A stretch of 38,808 bases of DNA. Source: Pararhodobacter sp. (GTDB taxonomy: Bacteria; Pseudomonadota; Alphaproteobacteria; Rhodobacterales; Rhodobacteraceae). Position 1 is the stretch's first letter. The number at the start of each line of letters is the position of its first letter. Under the pieces are notes generated by a model, which was given only the letters and a program-made list of their open reading frames with translations, was not told the DNA's origin and did no database searches. This document shows, one piece after another, positions 6,902 to 15,840 of this stretch. The DNA lies in contig JAFIEG010000039.1 of the NCBI GenBank assembly GCA_020832665.1, forward strand, positions 1 to 38,808. Direction: 5' to 3'. The translations under genes were made by a program, and so were the position numbers.

Positions 6902-8590
6902 ATGGCAGCAATGGCAGCGGATGCCACGCTGATCGTGACCAATGCGCGCGTGCTGACGATGGACCGCGCCGCGCCGCGCGCGCAGGCGGTGGCGCTGGCC
7001 GGCGAGCGGGTGCTGGCGGTCGGTGGCAATGACGAAATCGCCGCGCTGGCCGGGCCCGGCTGCGGCGTGGTCGATGCCGGGGGGCGCAGTGTGCTGCCCG
7101 GCTTTGTCGAAAGCCATCTGCATCTGTTCATGGGTGGTGCCGAACTGGCGCATCTGCAGCTTCTGGGCGTTGAGGGACCGCAGGCGCTGGGCCGGGCGAT
7201 TGGCGAATATGCCACCGCGCATCCGGACCTGGCGCTGATCATCGGGCAGGGCTGCGATTATGCCATCTATGGCCGCGCGCTCACCCGGCACGATCTTGAC
7301 GCCATCATGCCCGACCGCCCGGTGGTGCTGATCGCCGCCGATCATCACACCGGCTGGGCCAATACCGCCGCGCTGAAGGCCGCCGGCATCCTTGAGGGCC
7401 GCGCGCTGGGGCCGGGCAACGAGATCGTCATGGGCGATGACGGGCTGGCCACCGGCGAACTGCGCGAATTCGAGGCCAAGGCGCCGGTGCTGGCGCTAAG
7501 CGGCGCGCAGCGCATCACCGCCGGCATCGCCACCGGCGAAGAGCCCGTCCCCGCCCCCACGCGCGATGATCTTCTGGCCGATGCCGAGGAGATGGCGCGC
7601 GGGTTGGCGCATTGCGCGCGCCACGGGCTGACCAGCCTGGTGAACATGGATGGCAACCGCTACACGCTCGACGTGCTGGCCGAGCTGCGCGCGCAGGGCC
7701 GGCTGACGGCGCGGGTGCGCGTGCCCTTTCACTTTCGCAATCATCGCAGGCCCGAAGACCTGGGAATTGCCAGCGCAATGAGTCACGAATTCAACGATGA
7801 TTGGCTGGCCTCGGGTTTCGTCAAGCTGTTCATGGATGGGGTGGTGGACAGCGGCACGGCGGTGCGGCTTGATGATTATCCGGGTCAGCCCGGCTGGCGC
7901 GGCGAGCCGCTTTTTACCGAGGACGCCTTTGCCGCCGCCTGTATCGAGGCCGACCGGCGCGGGCTGCAGATCGCTGTGCACGCCATCGGTGACGGGGCGG
8001 TGCGCCGCGTCCTTGATGGCTACGCGGCGGCGCGCGTGGCCAATGGCGCGCGCGATGCCCGCCACCGCATCGAGCATATCGAGATGATCGACCGCGCCGA
8101 CATCCCGCGCATGGCCAAGATGGGGGTGATCGCTTCGGTCCAGCCCTGCCACGCACCCGGCGCGCAGGATTTCCCCCTTCAGCCGACGATGGACATGGTG
8201 GGCCGCCACCGCTGGAAAGATGCCTATCTGTGCCGCTCGCTGGCCGAGGCCGGGGTGAAGCTGGCCTTTGCCACCGACTGGCCGGTGGCCGATGTGAACC
8301 CGCTGCGATGCATCCAGGCCGCGCTCACCCGCCCGGCCTATGAGGGCGCGCAGGATGAGCGGCTGGGGCTGATGGATGCGCTGGCCGCCTATACCACCGG
8401 CGGCGCCCATGCCGAGCATACGGATGAGCGCAAGGGCATGCTGCGGGCGGGCATGCTGGGCGATCTGGTCATGCTCGATGGCGATATCGAGGCCACCGCG
8501 CCCACGGAAATCGGCGCCATGACGGTGGCAATGACTGTCTGCGGCGGGCAGGTGGTGTGGGACAGCGCCCGATCAACCGCTTTCGCTTGA
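6902..8590 (+). CDS. YtcJ-type metal-dependent amidohydrolase
   Basis: This 562-residue protein belongs to the amidohydrolase superfamily, close to the YtcJ/N-substituted formamide deformylase group. The N-terminal beta-sandwich segment (residues 8-65) leads to the metal-binding HLH at residues 72-74. Later elements are IAVHAIGDGAVR, HRIEHIEM and FATDWPV, which provide further metal-binding histidines and the catalytic aspartate of the TIM barrel. The ATG at 6902 follows a CAGGGGG ribosome site; a second ATG three codons on is possible. It is the first gene of an operon with a polyamine-type ABC importer, which suggests that it hydrolyses an amide or acylated amine taken up by that importer. 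The true substrate is unknown. Confidence 0.87.
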   Translation: MAAMAADATLIVTNARVLTMDRAAPRAQAVALAGERVLAVGGNDEIAALAGPGCGVVDAGGRSVLPGFVESHLHLFMGGAELAHLQLLGVEGPQALGRAIGEYATAHPDLALIIGQGCDYAIYGRALTRHDLDAIMPDRPVVLIAADHHTGWANTAALKAAGILEGRALGPGNEIVMGDDGLATGELREFEAKAPVLALSGAQRITAGIATGEEPVPAPTRDDLLADAEEMARGLAHCARHGLTSLVNMDGNRYTLDVLAELRAQGRLTARVRVPFHFRNHRRPEDLGIASAMSHEFNDDWLASGFVKLFMDGVVDSGTAVRLDDYPGQPGWRGEPLFTEDAFAAACIEADRRGLQIAVHAIGDGAVRRVLDGYAAARVANGARDARHRIEHIEMIDRADIPRMAKMGVIASVQPCHAPGAQDFPLQPTMDMVGRHRWKDAYLCRSLAEAGVKLAFATDWPVADVNPLRCIQAALTRPAYEGAQDERLGLMDALAAYTTGGAHAEHTDERKGMLRAGMLGDLVMLDGDIEATAPTEIGAMTVAMTVCGGQVVWDSARSTAFA

Positions 8591-8649
8591 CCGGCGGCGG
8601 CAACGGGAACGAAACTGAAAGGGCTGGCAATGCCACGAGGGGAAACGGC

Positions 8650-9756
<1,107 letters not shown>

Positions 9757-9761
9757 TCGCC

Positions 9762-10664
9762 ATGGCCGAGCAGCGCGAATCGCATCTGTGGAAATGGCTT
9801 TTATGCACGCCGGCGCTGCTGGTGCTGGTGCTGGCCGCCTCGGGGCCGCTTTTCATCGTGCTGGCCTATTCCTTTCTCACCCCCGGCACCATGGGCGGGG
9901 TGCGCTGGGAATTTTCCACCGAGGGCTGGTTTCGCGTCTTCCTTCAGCGCGACATCTTCGATCCCGACGAGGTGAGATGGAACCAGGCGCATCTGACCAT
10001 CTTCTGGCGTTCGATCTCGCTGTCGCTGCAGACCACCATCATCTGTGCCGTGCTGGGTTTTCCTACCGCCTGGTTCATCGCCACCCGCCCGCCGCACCGG
10101 CGCGCGCTGTGGCTGTTTCTGATCACCATCCCGTTCTGGACCAACCTGCTGATCCGCACCTTTGCCATTCAGGAGCTGATCCGCAACAACGGCACCATCA
10201 ACACGCTCCTTATGCGAACCGGCATCATCGACAGCCCCATCCAGATGATGTTCACCGATTTCGCGGTGCTTCTGGGTATGGCCTATGTGTTCATGCCGCT
10301 GATGGTGCTGCCGCTCTACGCGGCGATGGACAAGCTGGATTTCCGCCTCGTCGAGGCAGGTTATGACCTTTACGCCAGCCGCATCAAGGTGCTGTGGTAT
10401 GTCATCCTGCCGTTGGTGAAGCCGGGATTCATCGCCGGCTCGATCCTGGTGTTCATTCCCTCGATCGGCGCCTATGTCACGCCGCGCGTGCTGGGTGGCG
10501 GGCGCACGATGATGCTGGGCAACCTGATCGCACTGCAATTCGGACAGGGGCGAAACTGGCCGCTGGGGGCGGCGCTGGCGGTGGTGATGCTGGTAATCGT
10601 GGTCACCACACTGGTGCTCTATCTGCGCTGGGCCAATCGCGAGGGGGGGCAGGTCCGTGTTTAG
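9762..10664 (+). CDS. ABC transporter permease, PotB-like
   Basis: This 300-residue inner-membrane permease of the spermidine/putrescine type has about six transmembrane helices, starting with a segment at about residues 9-35. A large periplasmic loop follows the first helix, as in PotB. The cytoplasmic EAA loop that docks to the ATPase is recognisable as VEAGYDLYASRIKVLWYVILP, around residues 196-216. It forms the translocation pore together with the next gene product. The ATG at 9762 follows the ATPase stop by five bases, and the gene ends eight bases into the next permease frame, showing a tightly packed operon. Confidence 0.92.
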   Translation: MAEQRESHLWKWLLCTPALLVLVLAASGPLFIVLAYSFLTPGTMGGVRWEFSTEGWFRVFLQRDIFDPDEVRWNQAHLTIFWRSISLSLQTTIICAVLGFPTAWFIATRPPHRRALWLFLITIPFWTNLLIRTFAIQELIRNNGTINTLLMRTGIIDSPIQMMFTDFAVLLGMAYVFMPLMVLPLYAAMDKLDFRLVEAGYDLYASRIKVLWYVILPLVKPGFIAGSILVFIPSIGAYVTPRVLGGGRTMMLGNLIALQFGQGRNWPLGAALAVVMLVIVVTTLVLYLRWANREGGQVRV

Positions 10665-11463
10665 GCGCAGCTATTCCGTCAGCCACCTGCCCGGCTTTGG
10701 CTTCGTGGCAATTCTCACCTTCCTGATGCTTTACCTGCCGATCCTGGTTCTGGTGATCTTTTCCTTCAATGCCGGGGTCTCGCAAAGCATCTGGGAAGGC
10801 TTTTCGCTGCAATGGTATGAAGCGGCCTTTCGCAACCGGCAGGTGCGCGATGTCTCCATCCGTTCGCTGTGGCTGGCGGCGACGGCGGCGGGTATCGCCA
10901 CGATGGTGGCCACGCTGGCCGCACTGGGCACCACCCGCACCGGGCGCTTTCCCGGCCAGACCATGATCTATGCGCTGATCAATCAGCCGCTGATGGTGCC
11001 CGAGGTGGTGACCGGCGTGGCGCTCTTGATCTTCGTGGCCGCTATCAAGGTGCAGACCGGCTATACCGGCATGGGCTATCTGGTGGCCGCGCATACCGCA
11101 TTCTGCATCCCCTTTGCCTATCTGCCGATCCGCGCGCGGCTGGAGACGATGGACATCAACCTCGAACGCGCCGCGGCCGATCTTTACGCCACCCCGCTGC
11201 AGGCCTTTCGCTACATCACCTTGCCGCTTCTGGTGCCGGGCATTCTGGCCGGCTTCATGCTCGGCTTCGTCATCTCGCTCGATACCGTGGTGATCACTGA
11301 ATTCGTGAAATCGGCGGGGCAGGATACGCTGCCCACCTACATGCTGGGCCAGCTCAGGCGCACGGTCACGCCCGAGATGAACGCCATCGCCACGCTTTTT
11401 CTTGCGCTGTCGCTGATGATCGTGACAGCCTTCTTCCTCATAACCCGCAAGCGCGGGGCATGA
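10657..11463 (+). CDS. ABC transporter permease, PotC-like
   Basis: This is the second inner-membrane permease of the importer, 268 residues with about six transmembrane helices. The EAA loop is visible as ERAAADLYATPLQAFRYITLP, about residues 170-190, and a LNQPLMVPEVV-like helix start typical of PotC lies near residue 109. The start is the GTG at 10657, overlapping the end of the previous gene by eight bases and preceded by a G-rich ribosome site (GAGGGGGGG). It pairs with the PotB-like subunit in a heterodimer. Specificity for polyamines is inferred from family resemblance only. Confidence 0.91.
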   Translation: MFRRSYSVSHLPGFGFVAILTFLMLYLPILVLVIFSFNAGVSQSIWEGFSLQWYEAAFRNRQVRDVSIRSLWLAATAAGIATMVATLAALGTTRTGRFPGQTMIYALINQPLMVPEVVTGVALLIFVAAIKVQTGYTGMGYLVAAHTAFCIPFAYLPIRARLETMDINLERAAADLYATPLQAFRYITLPLLVPGILAGFMLGFVISLDTVVITEFVKSAGQDTLPTYMLGQLRRTVTPEMNAIATLFLALSLMIVTAFFLITRKRGA

Positions 11464-11495
11464 GCAAACCAACCGCAACAGGGAGTTAGAAACTC

Positions 11496-12527
11496 ATGAA
11501 AAAGACACTCACAGTCAGCCTGGTGGCGCTTCTGGCGTCGGGCGCCATGGCCAAGGCCGAGGGCGTTCTGAACCTCTACAACTGGGGCAACTACACCTCG
11601 CCGGAACTGATCGAGCGCTTCACCGAGGAAACCGGCATTCAGGTCACGGTGACCGATTTCGACAGCAACGACACGGCGCTGGCGCGCATTCGCCAGGGCG
11701 GGCATGGCTTCGATATCGTGGTGCCCTCGGATACCTATATCCCGGTCTGGATCGAGGAAGGGCTGTTCCAGCCGCTTGACCCCGAAATCGTCACCGATCG
11801 CGGCAACATCGCCCCGCAATGGCTGGATGTCGATTACGACCAAGGCCGCGAATACACCGTGCCCTGGGCCTGGGGGACCACCGGCATTATTGTCAATACC
11901 TCGGTCTATGGCGGCGACATCAACACCGCCGGGGTGATCTTCGAGCCGCCTGAAGAGCTGCGCGGGCGTATCAATGTCATTCCCGAAATGTCGGATGTGA
12001 TGTCGCTGGCGATCTATCATGTCGGCGGCACCGATCGCTGCACCGATGACATGGATGTCCTGCGCCAGGTGCGCGACATGCTGATGGAGGCCAAGCCGCA
12101 CTGGCTGGCGCTCGATTACGGCACGGTAGACAGCTACGCCGCGGGCGACCTTGACGCCGGCATCTACTGGAACGGCGCCTCGATGCGCGCGCGGCTGCAG
12201 AATGATGATCTGGCCTATGGCTACCCGCGCGCCGGCTACCCGCTATGGATGGACAACGCCGCCGTGCTGGCCGATGCCCAGAACCCGGAAAACGCCATGC
12301 GTTTCATGAACTTCATCCTGCAGCCCGAGAATGCGGCGCTGATCTCGAACTTCGCGCGCTATGCGAACGGGATCACCGGCTCCGAGGCCTATATGGATGA
12401 GGTGATGCGCGATGCGCCCGAAATCGTGGTGCCCGATGATCTGATCGGCGCGGGGCGCTTCGGCCAGCCCTGCTCGGAAGAAATCAACGACATCCACACC
12501 CAGATCTGGACGGAGCTGCTGCAGTAA
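11496..12527 (+). CDS. Periplasmic polyamine-type binding protein, PotD-like
   Basis: This is the extracytoplasmic solute-binding protein of the importer, 343 residues. A classical signal peptide MKKTLTVSLVALLASGAMA precedes the mature chain, which opens with VLNLYNWGNYTSPELIERF. That is the characteristic PotD/PotF opening, in which the Tyr-Asn-Trp stretch contributes to ligand binding. The GFDIVVPSDTYIP motif (about residues 70-82) and the acidic residues typical of polyamine binding are present. The gene lies 32 bases after the second permease and has its own GGGAG ribosome site. A 13-bp tandem duplication covers its stop codon. Putrescine, spermidine or another cationic amine are all possible ligands. 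Confidence 0.92.
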   Translation: MKKTLTVSLVALLASGAMAKAEGVLNLYNWGNYTSPELIERFTEETGIQVTVTDFDSNDTALARIRQGGHGFDIVVPSDTYIPVWIEEGLFQPLDPEIVTDRGNIAPQWLDVDYDQGREYTVPWAWGTTGIIVNTSVYGGDINTAGVIFEPPEELRGRINVIPEMSDVMSLAIYHVGGTDRCTDDMDVLRQVRDMLMEAKPHWLALDYGTVDSYAAGDLDAGIYWNGASMRARLQNDDLAYGYPRAGYPLWMDNAAVLADAQNPENAMRFMNFILQPENAALISNFARYANGITGSEAYMDEVMRDAPEIVVPDDLIGAGRFGQPCSEEINDIHTQIWTELLQ

Positions 12528-12539
12528 GCTGCTGCAGTA
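12514..12539. repeat. 13-bp tandem duplication at the binding-protein stop
   Basis: AGCTGCTGCAGTA occurs twice in direct tandem, with the first copy containing the last codons and most of the TAA stop. The second copy adds a further TAA in another frame. It looks like a simple slippage duplication and should not change the protein. Confidence 0.7.
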
Positions 12540-12555
12540 AGCGGCGGCTGAGCGG

Positions 12556-12678
12556 TCAGGGGGGCGCTGCCCCCCGGCCGCTTCGTGTTGGGCTCCGCCC
12601 GTTCCTTCGCTGAAATCGCTCCGGTGGAGCGATTTCCGGGCGCTCGGAACCCCTGGAGTACTTGGGGGCAAGATGAAC
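12556..12678. repeat. Dispersed Rhodobacterales-type intergenic repeat, copy 1
   Basis: The gap contains a GGGGGGC-GCT-GCCCCCC hairpin (12559-12575), an internal hairpin at 12612-12636, and then a GGAGTACTTGGGGGCAAGATGAA-like end (12654-12676). The same order of elements, G/C hairpin, CTCC-rich stretch and GGGGCAAGATGAA, recurs after xseA at 26471-26530. Similar elements are familiar from intergenic regions of Rhodobacteraceae. The two copies are not identical, as expected for an old dispersed family. Confidence 0.6.
12612..12636. terminator. 11-bp perfect stem-loop between converging operons
   Basis: GAAATCGCTCC and GGAGCGATTTC form perfect 11-bp arms around a GGT loop. It lies between the end of the ABC transporter operon and the end of the sulfur assimilation operon, which converge. 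It would fold from either strand, so a bidirectional terminator is likely. It may also be part of the surrounding dispersed repeat. Confidence 0.55.
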
Positions 12679-12724
12679 AAGGCATGGGGCGCGCCGTTTC
12701 AGGGCGCGATACAGCCGGTATCGC

Positions 12725-13150
12725 TCACGCTTTCACCGCCGCCGCGCGCAGGCCGACGCGGCGGCGGTAATCATGCGCCTGCCAGTCGGCGCGCGCGCGC
12801 CATTGTTCCTCGGGTTGGCGCGCGGCCAGTTCGGCCGGTATTTCCACCTCGTCAAAGCCCGAGCGCCGCGCCATGGCGTATTGATCGGCGATCACATGCC
12901 CGGCGGCGCGCAGCCGCCCGACAAAGCCCATCCGCCTGAGCCGCGCCGCCAGGGTAAAGCCGCGCCCGTCGGAGAAGGACGCGAAAGCGATGCGGATGGC
13001 GCGCAGCCGCGGCAGATGCGCACGCAGCGTCTCGGGGTCGGCATCTGGGGCGAGCGCGAGCGCATCGCCCGCCTCGGGCGTCTCGCACCAGACGCCGGCG
13101 AGTTCATCGGGCGCGAAGCCCCGATCGGTGACAATCACGCTGTTGCTCAT
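12725..13150 (-). CDS. DUF934 protein of the sulfite reduction operon
   Basis: This 141-residue protein belongs to the DUF934 family, which is found next to siroheme sulfite reductase and cysH genes in many Proteobacteria and is often labelled a putative sulfite reduction oxidoreductase. The conserved region includes AIRIAFASFSDGRGFTLAARLRRMGFVGRLRAAGHVIADQ (about residues 53-92), with the family's FxDGRGF core. No cofactor motif is obvious and there is no membrane segment. The ATG at 13150 overlaps the cysH stop by four bases, so it is the last gene of the operon and translationally coupled. Its biochemical role is unknown; an accessory function in sulfite reduction is inferred from the neighbours. 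Confidence 0.87.
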   Translation of the reverse strand: MSNSVIVTDRGFAPDELAGVWCETPEAGDALALAPDADPETLRAHLPRLRAIRIAFASFSDGRGFTLAARLRRMGFVGRLRAAGHVIADQYAMARRSGFDEVEIPAELAARQPEEQWRARADWQAHDYRRRVGLRAAAVKA

Positions 13151-13875
13151 GCGCCCCCCTGCCGGACGACCCGGCCATCGACGATGTGAATGCCGCATTC
13201 TTCCTTGCCCTTCCCGCGCCAGCGCCCGGCGCGCGGGTGCTCGCCCGGCGCCGCCGGACCGGTGCAGGGTGCGCAGCCGATTGACGGGTAGCCGCGTGCC
13301 ACCAGCGAGTGGCGGGGCAGTGCGTGGCGTTCGAAATAATCCGCCAGCGCCGGCGCGTCGAAACCCGCCAGCGGGTTGATCTTGATGCGCTCGCTCGCCT
13401 CCTCGCGCTCGAACAGCGCCAGTTCGGCGCGCTGGCTGGTCTGGTAGCGCTTGCGGCCGCTCACCCAGCCATCGAAGCCCGCAAGTGCCCGTTCCAGCAC
13501 GAGGGTCTTGCGCAGATGGCAGCAGCTATCAGGGTTGGCGCGGTGCAGCGAGGCGTCGGGGTCTTGCTGGAAGAGCGCCACCCTGTCGGGCGTGAGCCGC
13601 TGGATATTACCCAGCCCCAGAAGGCCAGCAAGGGCCTGGTGGTAATCCAGCGTCTCGGGAAACAGCATCAGCGTGTCGATGAACAGCACCGGCACCTGCC
13701 GGTCGATCTGCGCCGCCATGTGCAAAAGCACCGCCGATTCGGCGCCAAAGCTGGAAACCAGCGCCACCCTGCCCAGCGCCCCCGACAGCGCAAAGCGCAG
13801 CGCCCCTTGCGGATTGCCGGCAAAGCGGGCGTTGAGCCCGTCAAGATCGGCCGGCTGGGCGAGATCACGCGGCAT
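13147..13875 (-). CDS. cysH: Assimilatory APS reductase (CysH family)
   Basis: The enzyme reduces adenylyl sulfate to sulfite with thioredoxin-type electrons in cysteine biosynthesis. The 242-residue protein has the PAPS reductase fold with SSFGAESAV at 41-49. It carries both cysteine pairs that ligate a [4Fe-4S] cluster, Cys118-Cys119 (DSCCHLRK) and Cys201/Cys204 (GCAPCTG). That points to APS rather than PAPS as substrate, because E. coli-type PAPS reductases lack these pairs. The catalytic cysteine is Cys227 in the C-terminal ECGIH motif. The ATG at 13875 overlaps the sulfite reductase gene by 11 bases; an in-frame ATG at 13893 is an alternative. Confidence 0.92.
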   Translation of the reverse strand: MPRDLAQPADLDGLNARFAGNPQGALRFALSGALGRVALVSSFGAESAVLLHMAAQIDRQVPVLFIDTLMLFPETLDYHQALAGLLGLGNIQRLTPDRVALFQQDPDASLHRANPDSCCHLRKTLVLERALAGFDGWVSGRKRYQTSQRAELALFEREEASERIKINPLAGFDAPALADYFERHALPRHSLVARGYPSIGCAPCTGPAAPGEHPRAGRWRGKGKEECGIHIVDGRVVRQGGA

Positions 13876-15535
13876 CGGCCCGGTTCCCTTCATAGAGCGC
13901 GGCCTTGAAGGGGGCGGCGCCAAGGCGGCGATAGGCGGCGAGGAATGTCTCGTCACGGTTTTCGCGCAACTCCAGATAGGCGCGCAGGATGCGCTCGATG
14001 GCGGGCACGATCTCGTCATGGGCAAAGCCCGGCCCGGTGCGGCTGCCCAGGCTCGCATCTTCGCTGCCATCGCCGCCAAGCGTGATCTGGTAGTTCTCGA
14101 CCCCCGCCCGGTCGAGCCCGAGAATACCGATATGGCCGACATGGTGATGCCCGCAGGCATTGATGCAGCCCGAGATCTTGATCTTCAGTGGCCCGATGTC
14201 GTGCTCAAGGCGCAGCCTGTCGAAATGGGTGGCGATCTCCTGCGCCACCGGGATCGAACGCGCGGTGGCCAGGGCGCAGTAATCCATCCCCGGGCAGGCG
14301 ATGATATCCGACAAGAGCCCGGCATTGGCCGTGGCCAGCCCGGCCGCTTTCAGCGCGGCGTGCAGCGCCGGCAGATCGCCCCGCGCGACATGCGGCAGGA
14401 TCAGGTTCTGCTCATGGCTGACCCTGATCTCGCCATGCCCGTAGCGTTCGGCCAGATCGGCGATCAGGCGCATCTGTTCGCTGGTGGCATCTCCGGGGGT
14501 TTCGCCATGCGCCTTCAGGCTGACGGTGACGATGGCATGGCCCTTCGCGCGGTGTGGGTGCAGGTTGGTATCGGCCCAGGCGCGGAACACCGGGTCGCGC
14601 TGGTGCGCTTCGTGAAAGGCGTATTCGCTCTTCGATTCAAGAAGGGGCGAGGCGAACATGGCGCGGATTCGCGCCAGCTCGGCTGCGGTGGTCTGGCGGT
14701 CGAAATCGGGGGCGATTTCGGCAAAGCGCGCCTCGACCAGCTCGCGGAAAGTGTCGAGCCCGTTTTCATGCACGGTAATCTTGATGCGCGCCTTGTACTT
14801 GTTGTCGCGCCGTCCCAGCAGGTTGTAGGTGGCGAGGATCGCTTCCAGATAGGGCAGCAGATCGGATGCGGGCAGGAAATCGCGGATCACCGGGCCCAGC
14901 ATCGGCGTGCGCCCCAGCCCGCCGCCGACGATCACCTCGAATCCCTCGGCGCCGTCTTTGCGGCGCAGCATGCGCAGCCCGATATCATGCGCGCGCGTCA
15001 CCGCGCGGTCATGGGGCGAGCCGGTGATGGCGATCTTGAACTTGCGCGGCAGGAACTGGAATTCGGGGTGATCGGTGGACCATTGCCTGATCAGCTCGGC
15101 CCAGGGGCGCGGATCGTCGATCTCGTCAGCGGCGGCGCCGGCGAAATGATCGGCGGTGACATTGCGCACGGTGTTGCCCGAGGTCTGGATGGCGTGCAGC
15201 CCCACCTCGGCCAGCGCATCAAGCATGTCGGGTACATCGATCAGCCGCGGCCAGTTGAACTGGATGTTCTGGCGGGTGGTGAAATGGCCATAGCCGCGGT
15301 CCCAGCGCTCGGCGATCTCGGCCAGCTTGCGCAGCTGTGCCGGGTTGAGCGTGCCATAGGGGATGGCCACGCGCAGCATGTAGGCGTGAAGCTGCAGGTA
15401 AAGCCCGTTCATCAGCCGCAGCGGGCGGAATTCATCCTCGCTCAGCGAACCGTCGAGCCGCCGCGCGACCTGGGCGCGGAACTGCCGGTTGCGCTCGGCA
15501 AGGAAGGCATGGTCGAATTCGTCGTAGCGATACAT
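13865..15535 (-). CDS. Siroheme nitrite/sulfite reductase
   Basis: This 556-residue protein is a hemoprotein of the assimilatory sulfite/nitrite reductase family. It reduces sulfite to sulfide with six electrons, passed to a coupled siroheme-[4Fe-4S] centre. The four cluster cysteines are visible as CPGMDYC (Cys414, Cys420) and GCINACG (Cys457, Cys461). The twofold repeat of the family is clear, with an N-terminal TTRQNIQFNWPRL segment (86-98) and a later HEQNLILPHV segment. Cotranscription with cysG, which makes siroheme, and cysH, which makes sulfite, argues for sulfite rather than nitrite as substrate. It follows the DUF2849 gene by eight bases and overlaps cysH. Confidence 0.92.
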   Translation of the reverse strand: MYRYDEFDHAFLAERNRQFRAQVARRLDGSLSEDEFRPLRLMNGLYLQLHAYMLRVAIPYGTLNPAQLRKLAEIAERWDRGYGHFTTRQNIQFNWPRLIDVPDMLDALAEVGLHAIQTSGNTVRNVTADHFAGAAADEIDDPRPWAELIRQWSTDHPEFQFLPRKFKIAITGSPHDRAVTRAHDIGLRMLRRKDGAEGFEVIVGGGLGRTPMLGPVIRDFLPASDLLPYLEAILATYNLLGRRDNKYKARIKITVHENGLDTFRELVEARFAEIAPDFDRQTTAAELARIRAMFASPLLESKSEYAFHEAHQRDPVFRAWADTNLHPHRAKGHAIVTVSLKAHGETPGDATSEQMRLIADLAERYGHGEIRVSHEQNLILPHVARGDLPALHAALKAAGLATANAGLLSDIIACPGMDYCALATARSIPVAQEIATHFDRLRLEHDIGPLKIKISGCINACGHHHVGHIGILGLDRAGVENYQITLGGDGSEDASLGSRTGPGFAHDEIVPAIERILRAYLELRENRDETFLAAYRRLGAAPFKAALYEGNRADAA

Positions 15536-15543
15536 GGGTTCAC

Positions 15544-15840
15544 TCAGCTTCTTGGATGGGCGTTCGCGGCGGGCGAGGGGCCGTCGCGGCGAAAGGCTTC
15601 GCGGAAATGCACGGGCTCGGGGCCGGCCACACCGGCGCGCACCGGGGCCAGATAGGCGCCGACAACGATGTCGCTGCGCGCCGTGGCGTGGGCGAGCGCG
15701 GCCTGGGCCTGCTGCGGGTCGTCGAACACCCTTGCATCGCCCATGCGCGGCGACCAGCCGCCGCTTGCGGTCAGCCAGACCGAATGGCCCGAGATCAGCG
15801 CATTGGCGGTGACCACCTGAAGCTGGGGCTTGCGGCTCAT
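15544..15840 (-). CDS. DUF2849 domain protein
   Basis: This 98-residue soluble protein matches the DUF2849 family, small alphaproteobacterial proteins encoded between cysG and the sulfite reductase gene. The N-terminal half (QLQVVTANALISGHSVWLT) and a GWSPRMGDARVFDD stretch are the conserved parts. There is no cysteine, signal peptide or membrane segment. Its ATG directly abuts the cysG stop (TGAATG), so translation is probably coupled. Its role is unknown; genomic context suggests an accessory job in siroheme or sulfite handling. Confidence 0.87.
   Translation of the reverse strand: MSRKPQLQVVTANALISGHSVWLTASGGWSPRMGDARVFDDPQQAQAALAHATARSDIVVGAYLAPVRAGVAGPEPVHFREAFRRDGPSPAANAHPRS

Noticed and set aside
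8557-8649. N-terminal extension of the transporter ATPase from an ATG at 8557
   Set aside because: It overlaps the amidohydrolase gene and encodes an unconserved stretch, while the GTG at 8650 has a strong ribosome site.
13673-15655. 660-codon plus-strand frame antisense to the sulfite reductase gene
   Set aside because: It covers the siroheme reductase with all its cluster cysteines on the other strand and shows no motif of its own.
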